A DNA stretch of 64,000 nucleotides from Danxiaibacter flavus. Lineage in GTDB: Bacteria; Bacteroidota; Bacteroidia; Chitinophagales; Chitinophagaceae. Both the position numbers and the translations under genes were made by a program. Below the pieces are notes generated by a model, which was not told where the DNA came from, made no database searches, and was given only the letters and a program-made list of their open reading frames with translations. Each line of letters starts with the position of its first letter. The first letter of the stretch is position 1. Shown here in pieces: positions 37,447-47,183 of the stretch. The stretch is from contig NZ_JAULBC010000002.1 of NCBI RefSeq assembly GCF_041060425.1, forward strand, positions 558,001 through 622,000, written 5' to 3'.

Positions 37447-38643
37447 TTACCAATGCTTGTTTTCTTCCAGGTATTCATTTAATATGGACATGCAATACCA
37501 TTCCTGCCTTGGTAAATGAAAAGGACCTTTATATAAATTGCCTTTGGCTGTTTGTGCAATTGTTCCATCTCTGTGTAAATATCCAAACCATTCACCATTT
37601 TCCTTGTCATGAAAATGTTTGTATGCATAGTCATGCACCATCTTGTGGCGTTCTGCATATTTTTTATCACCCGTCATTAAATAGGCCAGCAGCATTGCAA
37701 TAATTACTTCGTTATGTGGCCACCAGAATTTCATATCCTGCCAATATTCTTGCACCGGTCTGTTATACACATCCCTGAAATAAAAAATGCCACCATACTT
37801 TTCATCCCAACCTCTCTCCCACATGTAATCAAGCATTCTACAACCAAGGTCAATTAACCGCTGATCGTTGTTGCGATATTTTGCTTCATGCAGTATAAAC
37901 CACGCACCTTCCATTGCATGTCCGGGGTTAAGTGTTCTTTCATTGATATGATCAATAATACTTCCATCCGGCGCAACTTGTTCCATCACACAACGGATGT
38001 CATCTTTCACAAAATCTTTTTCAATTTCACTGATCCATTTATCGATCCATTCATCACAACGGTCGTCACCTATCGTCTCCCGCAATTGCTGTGCAGTGTT
38101 GATCATGATCATTGGAACGCCGATCCCTTTAGAAGGTCTTTCATCCGTATACTTGGCAGGAAGTATTCCCGGTGCAGATGCATATTCAATACATTTACCG
38201 AATAGGCTGCGGGCTCGTTCTTCAGCGGCTTTACACCCTGTTGCTTTGGCATAGGACGCCATGGAAATAACAGCAAATGTTTCAGAAAAGAAATAGCGGC
38301 GCTTGCGAATGGCACTGCCCTTACGTGTTACATGAAAGAACATGCGGCCATCGGTATCAAAACAATGCTGATTCAAAAAATCGAAGCCCAGTTTTGCACC
38401 ATCCAGCCATTCGTCTTTTTGCTCAACAGTATTGTATAAAGTTGAAAGCAACCATGTTGCGCGTCCCTGAATCCAAACAGCTTTATCATCATCTATCAAA
38501 GTTCCGCAAGCATCACGCATCAATAAAAAGCCACCATATTCCTTATCAAAAGAATGGGGAAACCAAAAGGGCACCGTATCATTCAGTAACTGATGTGCAT
38601 AGAAATCCCTAAGCGCATTTAGCTCTTGCAAAGTATAGCTCAT
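37447..38643 (-). CDS. AGE family epimerase, probable N-acylglucosamine 2-epimerase
   Basis: 398 residues without a signal peptide. It fits the (alpha/alpha)6 barrel of renin-binding protein/GlcNAc 2-epimerases: FWFPHSFDKEYGGFLLMRD, WIQGRATWLLSTLYN, RYFFSETFAVISMASYA, LNPGHAMEGAWFILHEA and KFWWPHNEVIIAMLL. The histidines in those last two segments are the catalytic pair in the family. It would interconvert ManNAc and GlcNAc in the cytoplasm, the route used in gut Bacteroidota, in place of the ManNAc-6-P path. It sits downstream of the transporter gene. Confidence 0.9.
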   Translation of the reverse strand: MSYTLQELNALRDFYAHQLLNDTVPFWFPHSFDKEYGGFLLMRDACGTLIDDDKAVWIQGRATWLLSTLYNTVEQKDEWLDGAKLGFDFLNQHCFDTDGRMFFHVTRKGSAIRKRRYFFSETFAVISMASYAKATGCKAAEERARSLFGKCIEYASAPGILPAKYTDERPSKGIGVPMIMINTAQQLRETIGDDRCDEWIDKWISEIEKDFVKDDIRCVMEQVAPDGSIIDHINERTLNPGHAMEGAWFILHEAKYRNNDQRLIDLGCRMLDYMWERGWDEKYGGIFYFRDVYNRPVQEYWQDMKFWWPHNEVIIAMLLAYLMTGDKKYAERHKMVHDYAYKHFHDKENGEWFGYLHRDGTIAQTAKGNLYKGPFHLPRQEWYCMSILNEYLEENKHW

Positions 38644-38678
38644 AAAATTTTATTTTGAAAGTTTATATCCCAATAAGT

Positions 38679-39896
38679 CTAGTTCACTTTGGGTTTAAGA
38701 AAAAATAATTGAACGGTAATCACCACTATCAGGATCAGGGCAAGCACCGCAAAGCTGCTTCCTAAATTTCCTTCGTCAGTTGATCTTCCTAAAAGTTCAG
38801 TAACAAAAGCGCCCGCAAACACCCCGGCCATGTTCATAATTCCATAAGCTGTAGCCCTGTATTTAACAGGCACAAACTGGCAAAGTACCGGCATGTTATT
38901 CGCGTCGAACATGCCATATCCAAATCCAAAACAGAACGCGGCACCAATTACGTTAAAAGCTGAGTGCCCAAGCGCTATTAACAACAACGAAGGAACAGTA
39001 AAAGCTAACCCACATGCACTTGTGTAGATGCGCCCTTTGATATTCTTTTGCACCCATCTGTCTGAGAGAATTCCTCCGAATATAACACCTAAGAACGACG
39101 ATGCAGCGATTGTAATGGTTGAAGCCGGCCCGGCATGCGACATATCAAGATTCAGATTTTCAGAAAACAACGTCGGCAACCAGTTTTTTGCAGCCCAACC
39201 CGGTAAGCTTGTTATGGCGAAACAAAACACCAATATCCAAAAGGAGATGTTAAGCAACAATGTGAGAATATTTTCTCCGGATGCAGCATTATCATTTGCT
39301 ATCACATACTCTTCTCTTTCTTCCTTGTTCTTATCTTTTAAAAGCAGGATGAGTACGATCGCGTAAACCATTCCGGCGAAACCCAAAATATGAAAGGTAG
39401 CGTGCCAGGAAAAGGCTGCTGCGATCGTCGCACCAAAACCGCCGAGTGCTTGTCCCGTGTACAATCCAGTCATATGAATTCCAATTGCAAGTGATCTTGT
39501 TTTGGGCGGATGGTAGCTACTGATAAGTGCCAGGCCTGCGGGAATATACAACGCCTCACTAATGCCCATCAACGCCCGTAACCAGAGGATCTGCGAATAA
39601 GTAGTTGCATATCCCATTGCATAAGTAACACCTGACCACACAAAAAGACTTACTATAATCAGCCATTTCTTACTCAGCTTGTCCGCCACAAAACCAGACA
39701 CGGGACTCATTAAACCATAGATCCACAGAAATATGGCCATCAGGCTGCCAAAACTCGCCGCAGAATTAAGCTCGGCAATATCCTGTTGCATCGCCGGCCG
39801 CATGGTAGAAAGCATTTGCCTGTCCATATAGTTCAGCAGCGCAACGCCCCATAACAGCATCACCAATACCCAGGGATATCTCTTTGAATACTTCAT
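38679..39896 (-). CDS. MFS transporter, probable sialic acid carrier
   Basis: 405 residues from the ATG at 39896 (MKYSKRYPWVLVMLLWG); a TTG 9 bases earlier is in frame but would overlap the mutarotase gene. Twelve membrane helices are visible. MFS signs are NYMDRQMLSTMRPAMQQDI, SGFVADKLSKKWLIIVSLF after helix 2 and GVIFGGILSDRWVQKNIKGR at the domain centre. It belongs to the sugar-acid symporter group and by position should carry N-acetylneuraminate across the inner membrane. It starts 1 base after the mutarotase stop. Confidence 0.9.
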   Translation of the reverse strand: MKYSKRYPWVLVMLLWGVALLNYMDRQMLSTMRPAMQQDIAELNSAASFGSLMAIFLWIYGLMSPVSGFVADKLSKKWLIIVSLFVWSGVTYAMGYATTYSQILWLRALMGISEALYIPAGLALISSYHPPKTRSLAIGIHMTGLYTGQALGGFGATIAAAFSWHATFHILGFAGMVYAIVLILLLKDKNKEEREEYVIANDNAASGENILTLLLNISFWILVFCFAITSLPGWAAKNWLPTLFSENLNLDMSHAGPASTITIAASSFLGVIFGGILSDRWVQKNIKGRIYTSACGLAFTVPSLLLIALGHSAFNVIGAAFCFGFGYGMFDANNMPVLCQFVPVKYRATAYGIMNMAGVFAGAFVTELLGRSTDEGNLGSSFAVLALILIVVITVQLFFLKPKVN

Positions 39897-39897
39897 G

Positions 39898-41067
39898 CTA
39901 ATCAATATGTATTTTACCGGTCATTATATCGGGCGTACGAACGCCGGGTTTAACTTCGCCTGTCGACAAAAAAATATTATTCCCCTCTACAATTGCCTTA
40001 GTTGTAACGTGTGCAGGAAAAGGTAATTCGCCGATTTTTCTCCAGCTGTCGGCAACAGTATTATACAAGAGCATTCCTTTGTAAAAGCCGGTGTGATCTG
40101 TATTGAGTTTGTTCTTTTCTACCGTCAATTTCATCCTTTCTTCATCTGTTGATGCATGTGCTATTCTATACAGATATGTTTCAATTTCATGAAACACTTT
40201 TCCATTGTCGCCTCCGGCTATAAGTATTAAACTATCGTTGACAGCCACGCCGCTTCCTGCTGAAAAATTCATTACATTCTTACCATCACTTATTGGAGAA
40301 CAGTTTTTCCACGCCTGTTTTTGGGGATCAAACGAAAATACTGCGTTGTGCAATTCACTAATGCCTGATGCTGTTTTTGTTCTACCACCAATTACATATA
40401 AGCAACCGTTTTGTACAACAGCCGTTGTATTAGCCAGTGCCACCGGAAGAGATGCTAATTGCTTCCATTGCAATTTTTCTTTACCAATGTCCAGGCTATA
40501 TAAAGCATCTGAAGAAGATGAAGTCATATCTCCGCCAAATGCATATACAACCTTACCGATTGATGCAAGTGCAACATTTGTCAACGCAACAGGAAGTTGA
40601 GGCACCTCATGAACTGTGATTCCATCGTTCGCTTTATTTAATTCCAACATAAAAGCCCTGGCCGTTATGCCATTGCAATTTTCGCCACCGGCATAAACAA
40701 TACAATCATCTATTTGTGTGCTACCACAATAAGCAACCGGTTCTGCAAGTTTACTTGTGTGTAGCTTGTTCCAAACAAATCCATTTGCACTTCTTTCCAG
40801 CACATGAATCTCGTTTGAGTAATTCTTTCTTCCTCCTTCCCAGGGCTTCTTATCCGGAAAATTTGCACCGCCTGCAATAATTATTGCATTGCCAAGTTTC
40901 CCGAATATTGCACCTGCAAACCCCGTTGAAACAGAACCATCAGCATTCTCCATACGAGCTGCCAATTCCCACTTCACCTGAATACCACAATCCTTTTGTG
41001 CAACTATATGCGTTGATATCAACATAGCAATTGAAGAAAATAAATGAATGAAAGAAACCTTTTTCAT
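39898..41067 (-). CDS. Cyclically permuted mutarotase, NanM-like (Kelch)
   Basis: 389 residues with a signal peptide (LFSSIAMLISTHIVAQ). Kelch repeats appear as GFAGAIFGKLGNAIIIAGGA, VAYCGSTQIDDCIVYAGGEN, VALASIGKVVYAFGGD, TAVVQNGCLYVIGGR and GVAVNDSLILIAGGD. NanM converts the alpha-anomer of sialic acid released by sialidase to the beta-anomer in the periplasm, the form used by transporters and the lyase. It follows the lyase gene after 103 bases that contain a hairpin. Confidence 0.9.
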   Translation of the reverse strand: MKKVSFIHLFSSIAMLISTHIVAQKDCGIQVKWELAARMENADGSVSTGFAGAIFGKLGNAIIIAGGANFPDKKPWEGGRKNYSNEIHVLERSANGFVWNKLHTSKLAEPVAYCGSTQIDDCIVYAGGENCNGITARAFMLELNKANDGITVHEVPQLPVALTNVALASIGKVVYAFGGDMTSSSSDALYSLDIGKEKLQWKQLASLPVALANTTAVVQNGCLYVIGGRTKTASGISELHNAVFSFDPQKQAWKNCSPISDGKNVMNFSAGSGVAVNDSLILIAGGDNGKVFHEIETYLYRIAHASTDEERMKLTVEKNKLNTDHTGFYKGMLLYNTVADSWRKIGELPFPAHVTTKAIVEGNNIFLSTGEVKPGVRTPDIMTGKIHID

Positions 41068-41084
41068 AAGCGAAAGCCAACTAA

Positions 41085-41115
41085 GTACGATTTACGAAGT
41101 ACGAAGTACCTAATC
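41085..41115. repeat. Tandem ACGAAGTACGA words inside the operon
   Basis: AAGTACGATTTACGAAGTAC and GAAGTACC words are found between the lyase and mutarotase genes. The same family occurs at 52110-52125 and 52187-52220. Confidence 0.55.
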
Positions 41116-41125
41116 TCGAATCTGT

Positions 41126-41153
41126 CCAGTTTTTGTAGCATCTTAAAAACTGG
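41126..41153 (-). promoter_or_regulatory. Intercistronic hairpin between nanA and mutarotase genes
   Basis: CCAGTTTTT (41126-41134) and AAAAACTGG (41145-41153) form a perfect 9-base stem with a 10-base loop. It lies in the 103-base gap of the operon. It could set relative mRNA levels by processing or partial termination; its role is inferred. Confidence 0.5.
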
Positions 41154-41170
41154 TTATTAAATTGTAACTT

Positions 41171-42112
41171 CTATTTGTTTGTTAATAGCTCATTAACCAT
41201 TTGTGATTGAAATTCGCGGAAACCAAGTGCTTCGGCATCTTTCTTAAACAAAGTAAATTGCTCGTCCGTCAAATTTTTCACCGGCAACCGGAACTGACCG
41301 CAATCCAGACCAACCAATTTCATATAGGCTTTTCCGGTAGCTATACCCCCGTACTTACCGAGCAGCGCAATCATATCAATTGACTGCTGTTGCTTTTTCC
41401 TGGCAGTTTCCATATCTCCGTTGTTATAAGCGTCTATCAACTCATGATATAACGGAGCAGCATAGTTGAAGGTGCTTCCCACCCCTCCTTTTGCGCCTAC
41501 AGCCAGCGCCGCTAACAAATTTTCGTCTCTTCCCCAAAGCATGTCGTATTTATTTTCGCGGAAATTCAGGCAGGATAGAAAGTCCATAAAATCTTCATGT
41601 GTATACTTTATGCCTGCAAGATTCGGCAACTGTCCATCAAGTTCCTCCAGTAAGGAGATCATTGGAAAATTAACCCCGGTCAACACAGGAATATGATAGT
41701 AATAAAAAGGCAGATCCGGCGCCGCACCCGCAACTGCAATGCATGAAGCAGCAAGCATTTGCACATTAGCAGGTCTGAAATAAAACGGAGCGGTAAACGC
41801 CACTGCATCTAATCCTATTTCCCTTGCGTGCTTTGTAAGCACTATTGCATCCGCTATGCACGTCCCACCCACAAGCGTAATCACCTTGAATGCCGCATCT
41901 CCTTTTGCGCAATCGGCCCAGGCATTTGCTATGATCTTCTTCTCCTCTAACGTAAGAGAAACACCTTCTCCGGTTGAGCCGCAAATAAATGCGCCGGTAT
42001 TTCCATTCGCTTTCAAAAAACGATAGTATGCAGGTATAAGTTCCGGGTTTATGCTTCCATCACTATGCATAGGCGTAAAGGGCGCCGCAATTAATCCTTC
42101 TAAATGTTCCAT
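41171..42112 (-). CDS. nanA: N-acetylneuraminate lyase
   Basis: 313 residues, DapA/NanA superfamily TIM barrel. GSTGEGVSLTLEEK is the carboxylate-binding loop. YYYHIPVLTGVNF carries the catalytic Tyr and AGIKYTHEDFMDFL the Schiff-base Lys. GAKGGVGSTFNYAAPLY is the lyase-type C-terminal segment. The family includes dihydrodipicolinate synthase, but the GIKYT motif and the neighbouring sialidase and epimerase point to cleavage of sialic acid into ManNAc and pyruvate. It lies 41 bases after the SusD gene and 103 before the mutarotase. Confidence 0.93.
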   Translation of the reverse strand: MEHLEGLIAAPFTPMHSDGSINPELIPAYYRFLKANGNTGAFICGSTGEGVSLTLEEKKIIANAWADCAKGDAAFKVITLVGGTCIADAIVLTKHAREIGLDAVAFTAPFYFRPANVQMLAASCIAVAGAAPDLPFYYYHIPVLTGVNFPMISLLEELDGQLPNLAGIKYTHEDFMDFLSCLNFRENKYDMLWGRDENLLAALAVGAKGGVGSTFNYAAPLYHELIDAYNNGDMETARKKQQQSIDMIALLGKYGGIATGKAYMKLVGLDCGQFRLPVKNLTDEQFTLFKKDAEALGFREFQSQMVNELLTNK

Positions 42113-42153
42113 CTAAATTGTTTTATTATTGATGCCGTTGAAATTCCTGATCA

Positions 42154-43689
42154 TTAAAACGTTGTATATCCCGGAGTTTGGGTCAAAAGCCTGTTGTTGA
42201 TTAGCGAGTTCCGGTCTATCGGCCATAAAAGCTTGTACGATTGGGACGGCTGCAACGTTGTATGTTCGTAAACAAAATTATCACCCATTCTTCTTAAATC
42301 ATACCAGCGTTTTCCTTCAAAGACAAATTCAAACAAACGTTCCTGCAAAATCGCTTCGCGTGGGTTTGCATCGATAGTTTGATTTGGGTATCCGTCAACA
42401 GCTGCATTGAAATTTGTACCATAAGCTCTCGCCCTCACTAAATTGATTTCTGTTGCAGGACTTTGTCCCAATGCAATTTTAGCTTCAGCTTTCAACAACA
42501 ACAGATCAGCATAACGGTAAACAGGAAAATCGTTTGTCATCTGCCTGTTACCCGCATTTTGTTCGCCCTGGTATTTGTTAGAGAAGCACCCTGCGATAGT
42601 GTAGTCAGTGCCAGTAAAGTTATATGCGCCCTGGATAGATGACCACTTTCGGCTGTCCCTGTCATTAAACATTCTGTAGGTTGAGGTCTTCACAGGCGCC
42701 CGCAACAATCCACCCCAGTTATCCGTAGTAACTGTAAATTTCCGGCTGTTCAGCGAATCGTAATAATTGGCAATAAACCCGGTTTGAGGAACAAAAGAGT
42801 TCTGTACAAATCCCAGCGTTGCCTCATTTAGCTTATAACGCGATGCGAAGATAATTTCGTTATTTCCTTTATTATCTGTTGCAAAAACACTCGCATAAGA
42901 AGGCAATAAAGAAAGCGCTGTATTGTTTTGAATTTCATCCAAAGCATTTAACGCAGTAGTGGCATCATTTGCGCCGCCTCCGCGATAGCTCGTCCACAAA
43001 TAAACTTCAGCCTTCAGCATTAATGTGGCAGGCTTAGACCAGAATGATTTTGTGTTTCTGAACGAATAGTCAGACGCAAAACTGGTTGCAGAACTGTCAA
43101 TATCAGCTTTGATCAGCTTCATTACCTGCTCACTGGAATCTGCAGGCTTGTTCAGATTTCCTACGTTGATTGAAGTAACCGGATCAGTCTGTATCACCAG
43201 GTTTCCCCATGATCTGTACATCTGAAAATAGTAGAATGCGCGCATGCCGTACGCTTCACCCAAATAATAACTCTTGTTTGTTCCAGTAATTACATTTGTC
43301 GATTTGATCTTACTGATCAGCAGATTGATCTGATCAATATTGTAATAAAATCCTCCGTAATTATTTACCAGCGCGTTATCCAGATCAAGCGTTTGCAGCC
43401 ACATGTGTTCAAGCCCCTGCGTGGCTTCTCCCGTAAAGGATGCACCGTTATTTCCCGGATCTGTACCAAAGATGTCTGCACGCATTTCGCCGAGATATTG
43501 CATGGACAAATTATCTGTTCTGAATCGTGCGTGAATGCCCGTTACAAAAGCATCAAACTGATCTGGAGTTTGCCAATAGTTTGCATCGCTTATGCTGCTC
43601 ACCGGTGTCAGATCAAGCTGCTTGGAGCAGGATGTGATCAAAGCCATTAAGGTTGTTGCGTACAGCAACTTTATTAATCTATTTTTCAT
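42154..43689 (-). CDS. SusD/RagB family sugar-binding lipoprotein of the sialic-acid locus
   Basis: 511 residues from the ATG at 43689; an extension to 43737 would overlap the SusC gene and hide the signal peptide. The lipoprotein signal is LLYATTLMALITSC with lipidated Cys. SusD features include TPDQFDAFVTGIHARFRTDN at the N-terminus, tetratricopeptide-like helices and the C-terminal EAILQERLFEFVFEGKRWYD then RRMGDNF. It would cap the SusC barrel and capture sialic acid at the cell surface. It starts 19 bases after the SusC stop. Confidence 0.94.
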   Translation of the reverse strand: MKNRLIKLLYATTLMALITSCSKQLDLTPVSSISDANYWQTPDQFDAFVTGIHARFRTDNLSMQYLGEMRADIFGTDPGNNGASFTGEATQGLEHMWLQTLDLDNALVNNYGGFYYNIDQINLLISKIKSTNVITGTNKSYYLGEAYGMRAFYYFQMYRSWGNLVIQTDPVTSINVGNLNKPADSSEQVMKLIKADIDSSATSFASDYSFRNTKSFWSKPATLMLKAEVYLWTSYRGGGANDATTALNALDEIQNNTALSLLPSYASVFATDNKGNNEIIFASRYKLNEATLGFVQNSFVPQTGFIANYYDSLNSRKFTVTTDNWGGLLRAPVKTSTYRMFNDRDSRKWSSIQGAYNFTGTDYTIAGCFSNKYQGEQNAGNRQMTNDFPVYRYADLLLLKAEAKIALGQSPATEINLVRARAYGTNFNAAVDGYPNQTIDANPREAILQERLFEFVFEGKRWYDLRRMGDNFVYEHTTLQPSQSYKLLWPIDRNSLINNRLLTQTPGYTTF

Positions 43690-43708
43690 GAGTTGATTTA
43701 TTATTGAT

Positions 43709-46700
43709 TTAGAATGAAACCTGCACGCCCAATACAAATGTTTTTGGTGTGGGATAAGAACCTACATACACACCCGTGATAGAGCTTGTTCCTTGCGCAA
43801 CAGGAGGTTCAGGACTTGGTCCGCTGAATTTTGTTACATAGAACAAATTATTGGCGCTTACATAAACCCTTGCCTGGGAAAGTACTTTTGTATGTGCGAG
43901 TAACTGTCTTGCAAAATCGTATGAAAGTGTAATTTCCCTGCATGCCAGGTAATCTCCTTTCTCGTAAAAGCGAGAGTTATTACCGTTCAGCACAGCGTTT
44001 GCATTGTTACCTCTTGTATAATTTTGCTTACTGCCCACCACCTGGTCCGCGTAATAAACTTTAGGAATATCTGTTTCTGTATGCTGTGGTGACCATGCAC
44101 TTTTCTGCAGCGTTATGTAGTTGAATGTACCCTGGTAGTTACCCAATGTTCTCGCAACAAGATCGTTGTAAATTGTATGTCCTAAAGCAAACTCAAATCT
44201 GCTGTATAATGTAAAGCCTTTGTAGCCAAAAGTTGTAGTGAAACCACCTGTCCATTTAGGATAAATATTACCGATATAAACCTGGTCACGCGAATCAATT
44301 GTATCATTGCCTTTTACATCCAGCCAGTTAACATCACCAGGCGTGATGCGTCCACCGGAGCCTGCAGCCAGATTAGGTCCCGTAATTTTAGCAACTGCAT
44401 CATAACGGTTGCCCGCTACAGCAGCAATCTCCTTATCATCTTTAAAAATTCCAACCTGTTTGTAGGCGTAAATATCGCCGATTGCAGATCCTTCCTGCAG
44501 GCCGCCCACATGCTTCAACTGCTTTGTGTGCTCATCCCATACGTCAAAACCACCCTGCCTGTTATTGGGTTGACCGTTTGCAGGTAGCTGCAATATCTTA
44601 TTCTTAACAAAAGAGCCATTGGCACTCATGTTCCAGGTAAAACCGTTTGACAGGTTAAGTATGTTGGCATTCACATTAAACTCATAGCCTTTGTTCTGAA
44701 AGGTTCCATAGTTGGTTAATACAGAACTGAATCCGGCATAGCTTGGCAGTGCCAAATTCGTAAGCAGGTTATAAGATCTTCTGTCGAAATAATCAAACAT
44801 CACTGTAACCCTGTTATTCAATACGCTGAAGTCAACACCAATATCTGTTGTTTTACTTTTCTCCCATTCGAGGCTGGAATTTATAATACCTGTATTCAAA
44901 AATCCTGCGCTACCGTTATAGTTTCCCTGTGAACTGTAAACACCCTGCACATCATATGGTCCAATGCTGTTCTGGTTTACGTTGCCATTTTCGCCATAGC
45001 TTATACGTGGCTTAAATGTGTTAACGATTCTATCCAACCCCGCTTTTGTATAGAACTTTTCCTTGTGCATGTTCCATCCTGCAGACATACCCGGGAAAAC
45101 GCCATAGCGATTAGCCGCCGCCAGGCTCGAAACACCGTCACGCCTGAACACCACAGTAAGCAAATACTTTTGCGCATAATCATAATTCAATCTTCCGAAT
45201 GTTGAAAGAATAGCAAACTCCGAAGATGAACTTGTATTGTTGCCAGCGGCAAAAAGTGTTGATGCATTTACTGTAGATATATTATCTGTTGCCGCTTTGG
45301 TACCCTGCACCTGCATGCCAAGGGATTTAATATTATACGACTCAGCTCCAACCATAACATTGAAACCATGTTTTCCAAAATTTTTGGTATAGTTCAGGAT
45401 GCCATTATATGTCTGCTGAAAGTTCCTTGAAAAAGCTGCAGTAGCAGTTCTTGTTGTATCTCCCGAAGGCGGATTACCAAACAACTGCGAATAGGTTTGA
45501 GTAAATTGAGTGAACGATTGGTTTACCGTTTCCTGTAAATAAATATTTCCGGAAGCCTTGAAAAACAAACCAGGCAGAATGTCCCATTTAACAGATGCAT
45601 TTGCCGCAATGCGATTCACTTCATTGCTTCTTTTATATTTACCTAACCAGTAAAGGGGATTACCATCGCTGATGCTGTTTCCCGGATTGGGTTTTGTTTT
45701 AGCAGAATCCAGCCAGGGATTAAAAGTTGGCCACAATGCCATTGATCTGTATAGTGTATTTGCATCCGAAGCTAATGCACCAATTTGCGAAGAAGTAGAG
45801 AGTGTTACACCGGTTGCAACTTCCACATTTGGTTTTATTTTGTAGGAGCCACTTAAATCACCTGAATATCTCTTATAGCTTGAGCCTACAATCACACCAT
45901 CTTCATTGTAATAATCGAAGCTGGCGAAATAGCGACCTCTATCATTACCTCCGGTCACATTTACGTAGTGATCTTGCGTGTAAGTGTTTCTGAATACCAG
46001 GTTTTCAATTTCTTTACCATGATCTTTAAAAATAATCGTTCCTCCATAGGGATCACCAACCGTATCCCAGCCCATCGAAAGCAAATTTGAATTATCCGGT
46101 GTATACGCTCTTATATCGAAAGAAGCAAGATTGGCTGCATCGGTAAGCAAGCCATATCCTCTGGAGCCATTTACTGCATTTAAGGTTCTGCCTGCATTCA
46201 GATTGCCTAAACGATTGTAGTAGATATAATCTTTCGCATTCATGTACTCGTAGCCATCTCTTCTTTTGTTATACCCTCCGGTGAATTTATACGAGATCTG
46301 TGCAGCGCCGGCTTTACCCTGTTTAGTTGTAATAAGAATTACACCATTACTTGCCCGGGCGCCGTAAATAGCCGTGGAAGCGGCATCTTTCAACACTTCA
46401 ATGGAAGCGATATCTTCCGCAGCGATGTCATTAAACGGACGGATAACACCATCAACAACCACCAGCGGAGCACCGGGACTATTAATAGAAGCCCCACCCC
46501 GTAACAGAATTAAAGGAGCAGCTCCGGGAGCGCCACTTGCGTTTACCACCTGCAAACCGGGAACAGTACCCTGGAGTGCACCTCCCACGTTTGCGCGCGG
46601 TGCATTTTGCAGAACAGCGTTATCAAGTTTGGCAATTGAACTGGTTACATTACGCCTTGATTGGGTGCCATAACCAACAACAACCACTTCATCCAGTTTA

Positions 46701-47011
46701 GCATCCTGCTGGCTCAGACTGATAGAAAAGGAAGTCTTGCCAGCCACCGGCGTCTCCTTTTTTACATAGCCTACATAACTAATGACGAGGATGTCATCAT
46801 CGGATGCCTGAATGGTGAAGGATCCATCAGGACCAGTTTCGACGGTGGTCAATTTTCCTTTAACGTTAACATTTGCTCCTTGAAGCGGCGCGGAGCCATT
46901 TTCAGATAGCACTTTACCGGTTACTTTCCCGGTTTGTGCTTTCGCCTGTAACACAAAAAGTGAACAGCTTAAAGTGAGTAGAATTAAAAAACAAGCAAGT
47001 TTGTTAGCCAT
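43709..47011 (-). CDS. SusC/RagA family TonB-linked outer-membrane transporter of the sialic-acid locus
   Basis: 1100 residues. After the signal peptide (CFLILLTLSCSLFVLQAKAQ) comes a CarboxypepD_reg-like domain at about 28-105. A KLDEVVVVGYGTQSRR TonB-box-type segment follows, then a plug (VSNA-type VVNASGAPGAAPLILLRGG, GARASNGVILITTKQGKAG). The barrel ends FVLGVQVSF. It imports the ligand captured by SusD with TonB energy. It is the first gene of the operon, with a promoter at 47040-47070 whose -7 box is covered by a palindrome. Confidence 0.95.
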   Translation of the reverse strand: MANKLACFLILLTLSCSLFVLQAKAQTGKVTGKVLSENGSAPLQGANVNVKGKLTTVETGPDGSFTIQASDDDILVISYVGYVKKETPVAGKTSFSISLSQQDAKLDEVVVVGYGTQSRRNVTSSIAKLDNAVLQNAPRANVGGALQGTVPGLQVVNASGAPGAAPLILLRGGASINSPGAPLVVVDGVIRPFNDIAAEDIASIEVLKDAASTAIYGARASNGVILITTKQGKAGAAQISYKFTGGYNKRRDGYEYMNAKDYIYYNRLGNLNAGRTLNAVNGSRGYGLLTDAANLASFDIRAYTPDNSNLLSMGWDTVGDPYGGTIIFKDHGKEIENLVFRNTYTQDHYVNVTGGNDRGRYFASFDYYNEDGVIVGSSYKRYSGDLSGSYKIKPNVEVATGVTLSTSSQIGALASDANTLYRSMALWPTFNPWLDSAKTKPNPGNSISDGNPLYWLGKYKRSNEVNRIAANASVKWDILPGLFFKASGNIYLQETVNQSFTQFTQTYSQLFGNPPSGDTTRTATAAFSRNFQQTYNGILNYTKNFGKHGFNVMVGAESYNIKSLGMQVQGTKAATDNISTVNASTLFAAGNNTSSSSEFAILSTFGRLNYDYAQKYLLTVVFRRDGVSSLAAANRYGVFPGMSAGWNMHKEKFYTKAGLDRIVNTFKPRISYGENGNVNQNSIGPYDVQGVYSSQGNYNGSAGFLNTGIINSSLEWEKSKTTDIGVDFSVLNNRVTVMFDYFDRRSYNLLTNLALPSYAGFSSVLTNYGTFQNKGYEFNVNANILNLSNGFTWNMSANGSFVKNKILQLPANGQPNNRQGGFDVWDEHTKQLKHVGGLQEGSAIGDIYAYKQVGIFKDDKEIAAVAGNRYDAVAKITGPNLAAGSGGRITPGDVNWLDVKGNDTIDSRDQVYIGNIYPKWTGGFTTTFGYKGFTLYSRFEFALGHTIYNDLVARTLGNYQGTFNYITLQKSAWSPQHTETDIPKVYYADQVVGSKQNYTRGNNANAVLNGNNSRFYEKGDYLACREITLSYDFARQLLAHTKVLSQARVYVSANNLFYVTKFSGPSPEPPVAQGTSSITGVYVGSYPTPKTFVLGVQVSF

Positions 47012-47020
47012 GGCTTAAAA

Positions 47021-47043
47021 TTTATTATGTATGACATAATAAA
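47021..47043. promoter_or_regulatory. Predicted GntR-regulator operator
   Basis: Arms TTTATTATGT (47021-47030) and ACATAATAAA (47034-47043) form a perfect 10-base inverted repeat with a 3-base spacer. The palindrome overlaps the end of the -7 box and the predicted start site of the susC promoter and ends 9 bases before its ATG. A regulator bound here would block transcription of the operon. Confidence 0.7.
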
Positions 47044-47070
47044 GGTAGAAGTAAAATTAACTTGACCAAA
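47040..47070 (-). promoter_or_regulatory. Predicted promoter of the sialic-acid operon
   Basis: The minus strand has TTTG (47067-47070), a 19-base spacer and TACCTTTA (47040-47047), one base off the TAnnTTTG consensus. The -7 box is 28 bases before the susC start codon. Confidence 0.65.
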
Positions 47071-47133
47071 TAATTTTTAGTGATTTTTCTTAAATTATTG
47101 CGAGACAAGTGATTTCCAGTGATTTGAAAAAAT

Positions 47134-47164
47134 ATTGAAATTGTAATCTGTTTATCTACTTTTG
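47134..47164 (+). promoter_or_regulatory. Predicted promoter of the GntR/FadR gene
   Basis: ATTG (47134-47137), a 19-base spacer and TACTTTTG (47157-47164) match the Bacteroidota promoter form. The -7 box is 19 bases before the ATG. Confidence 0.65.
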
Positions 47165-47183
47165 CTTTAAGTAATACATATCT

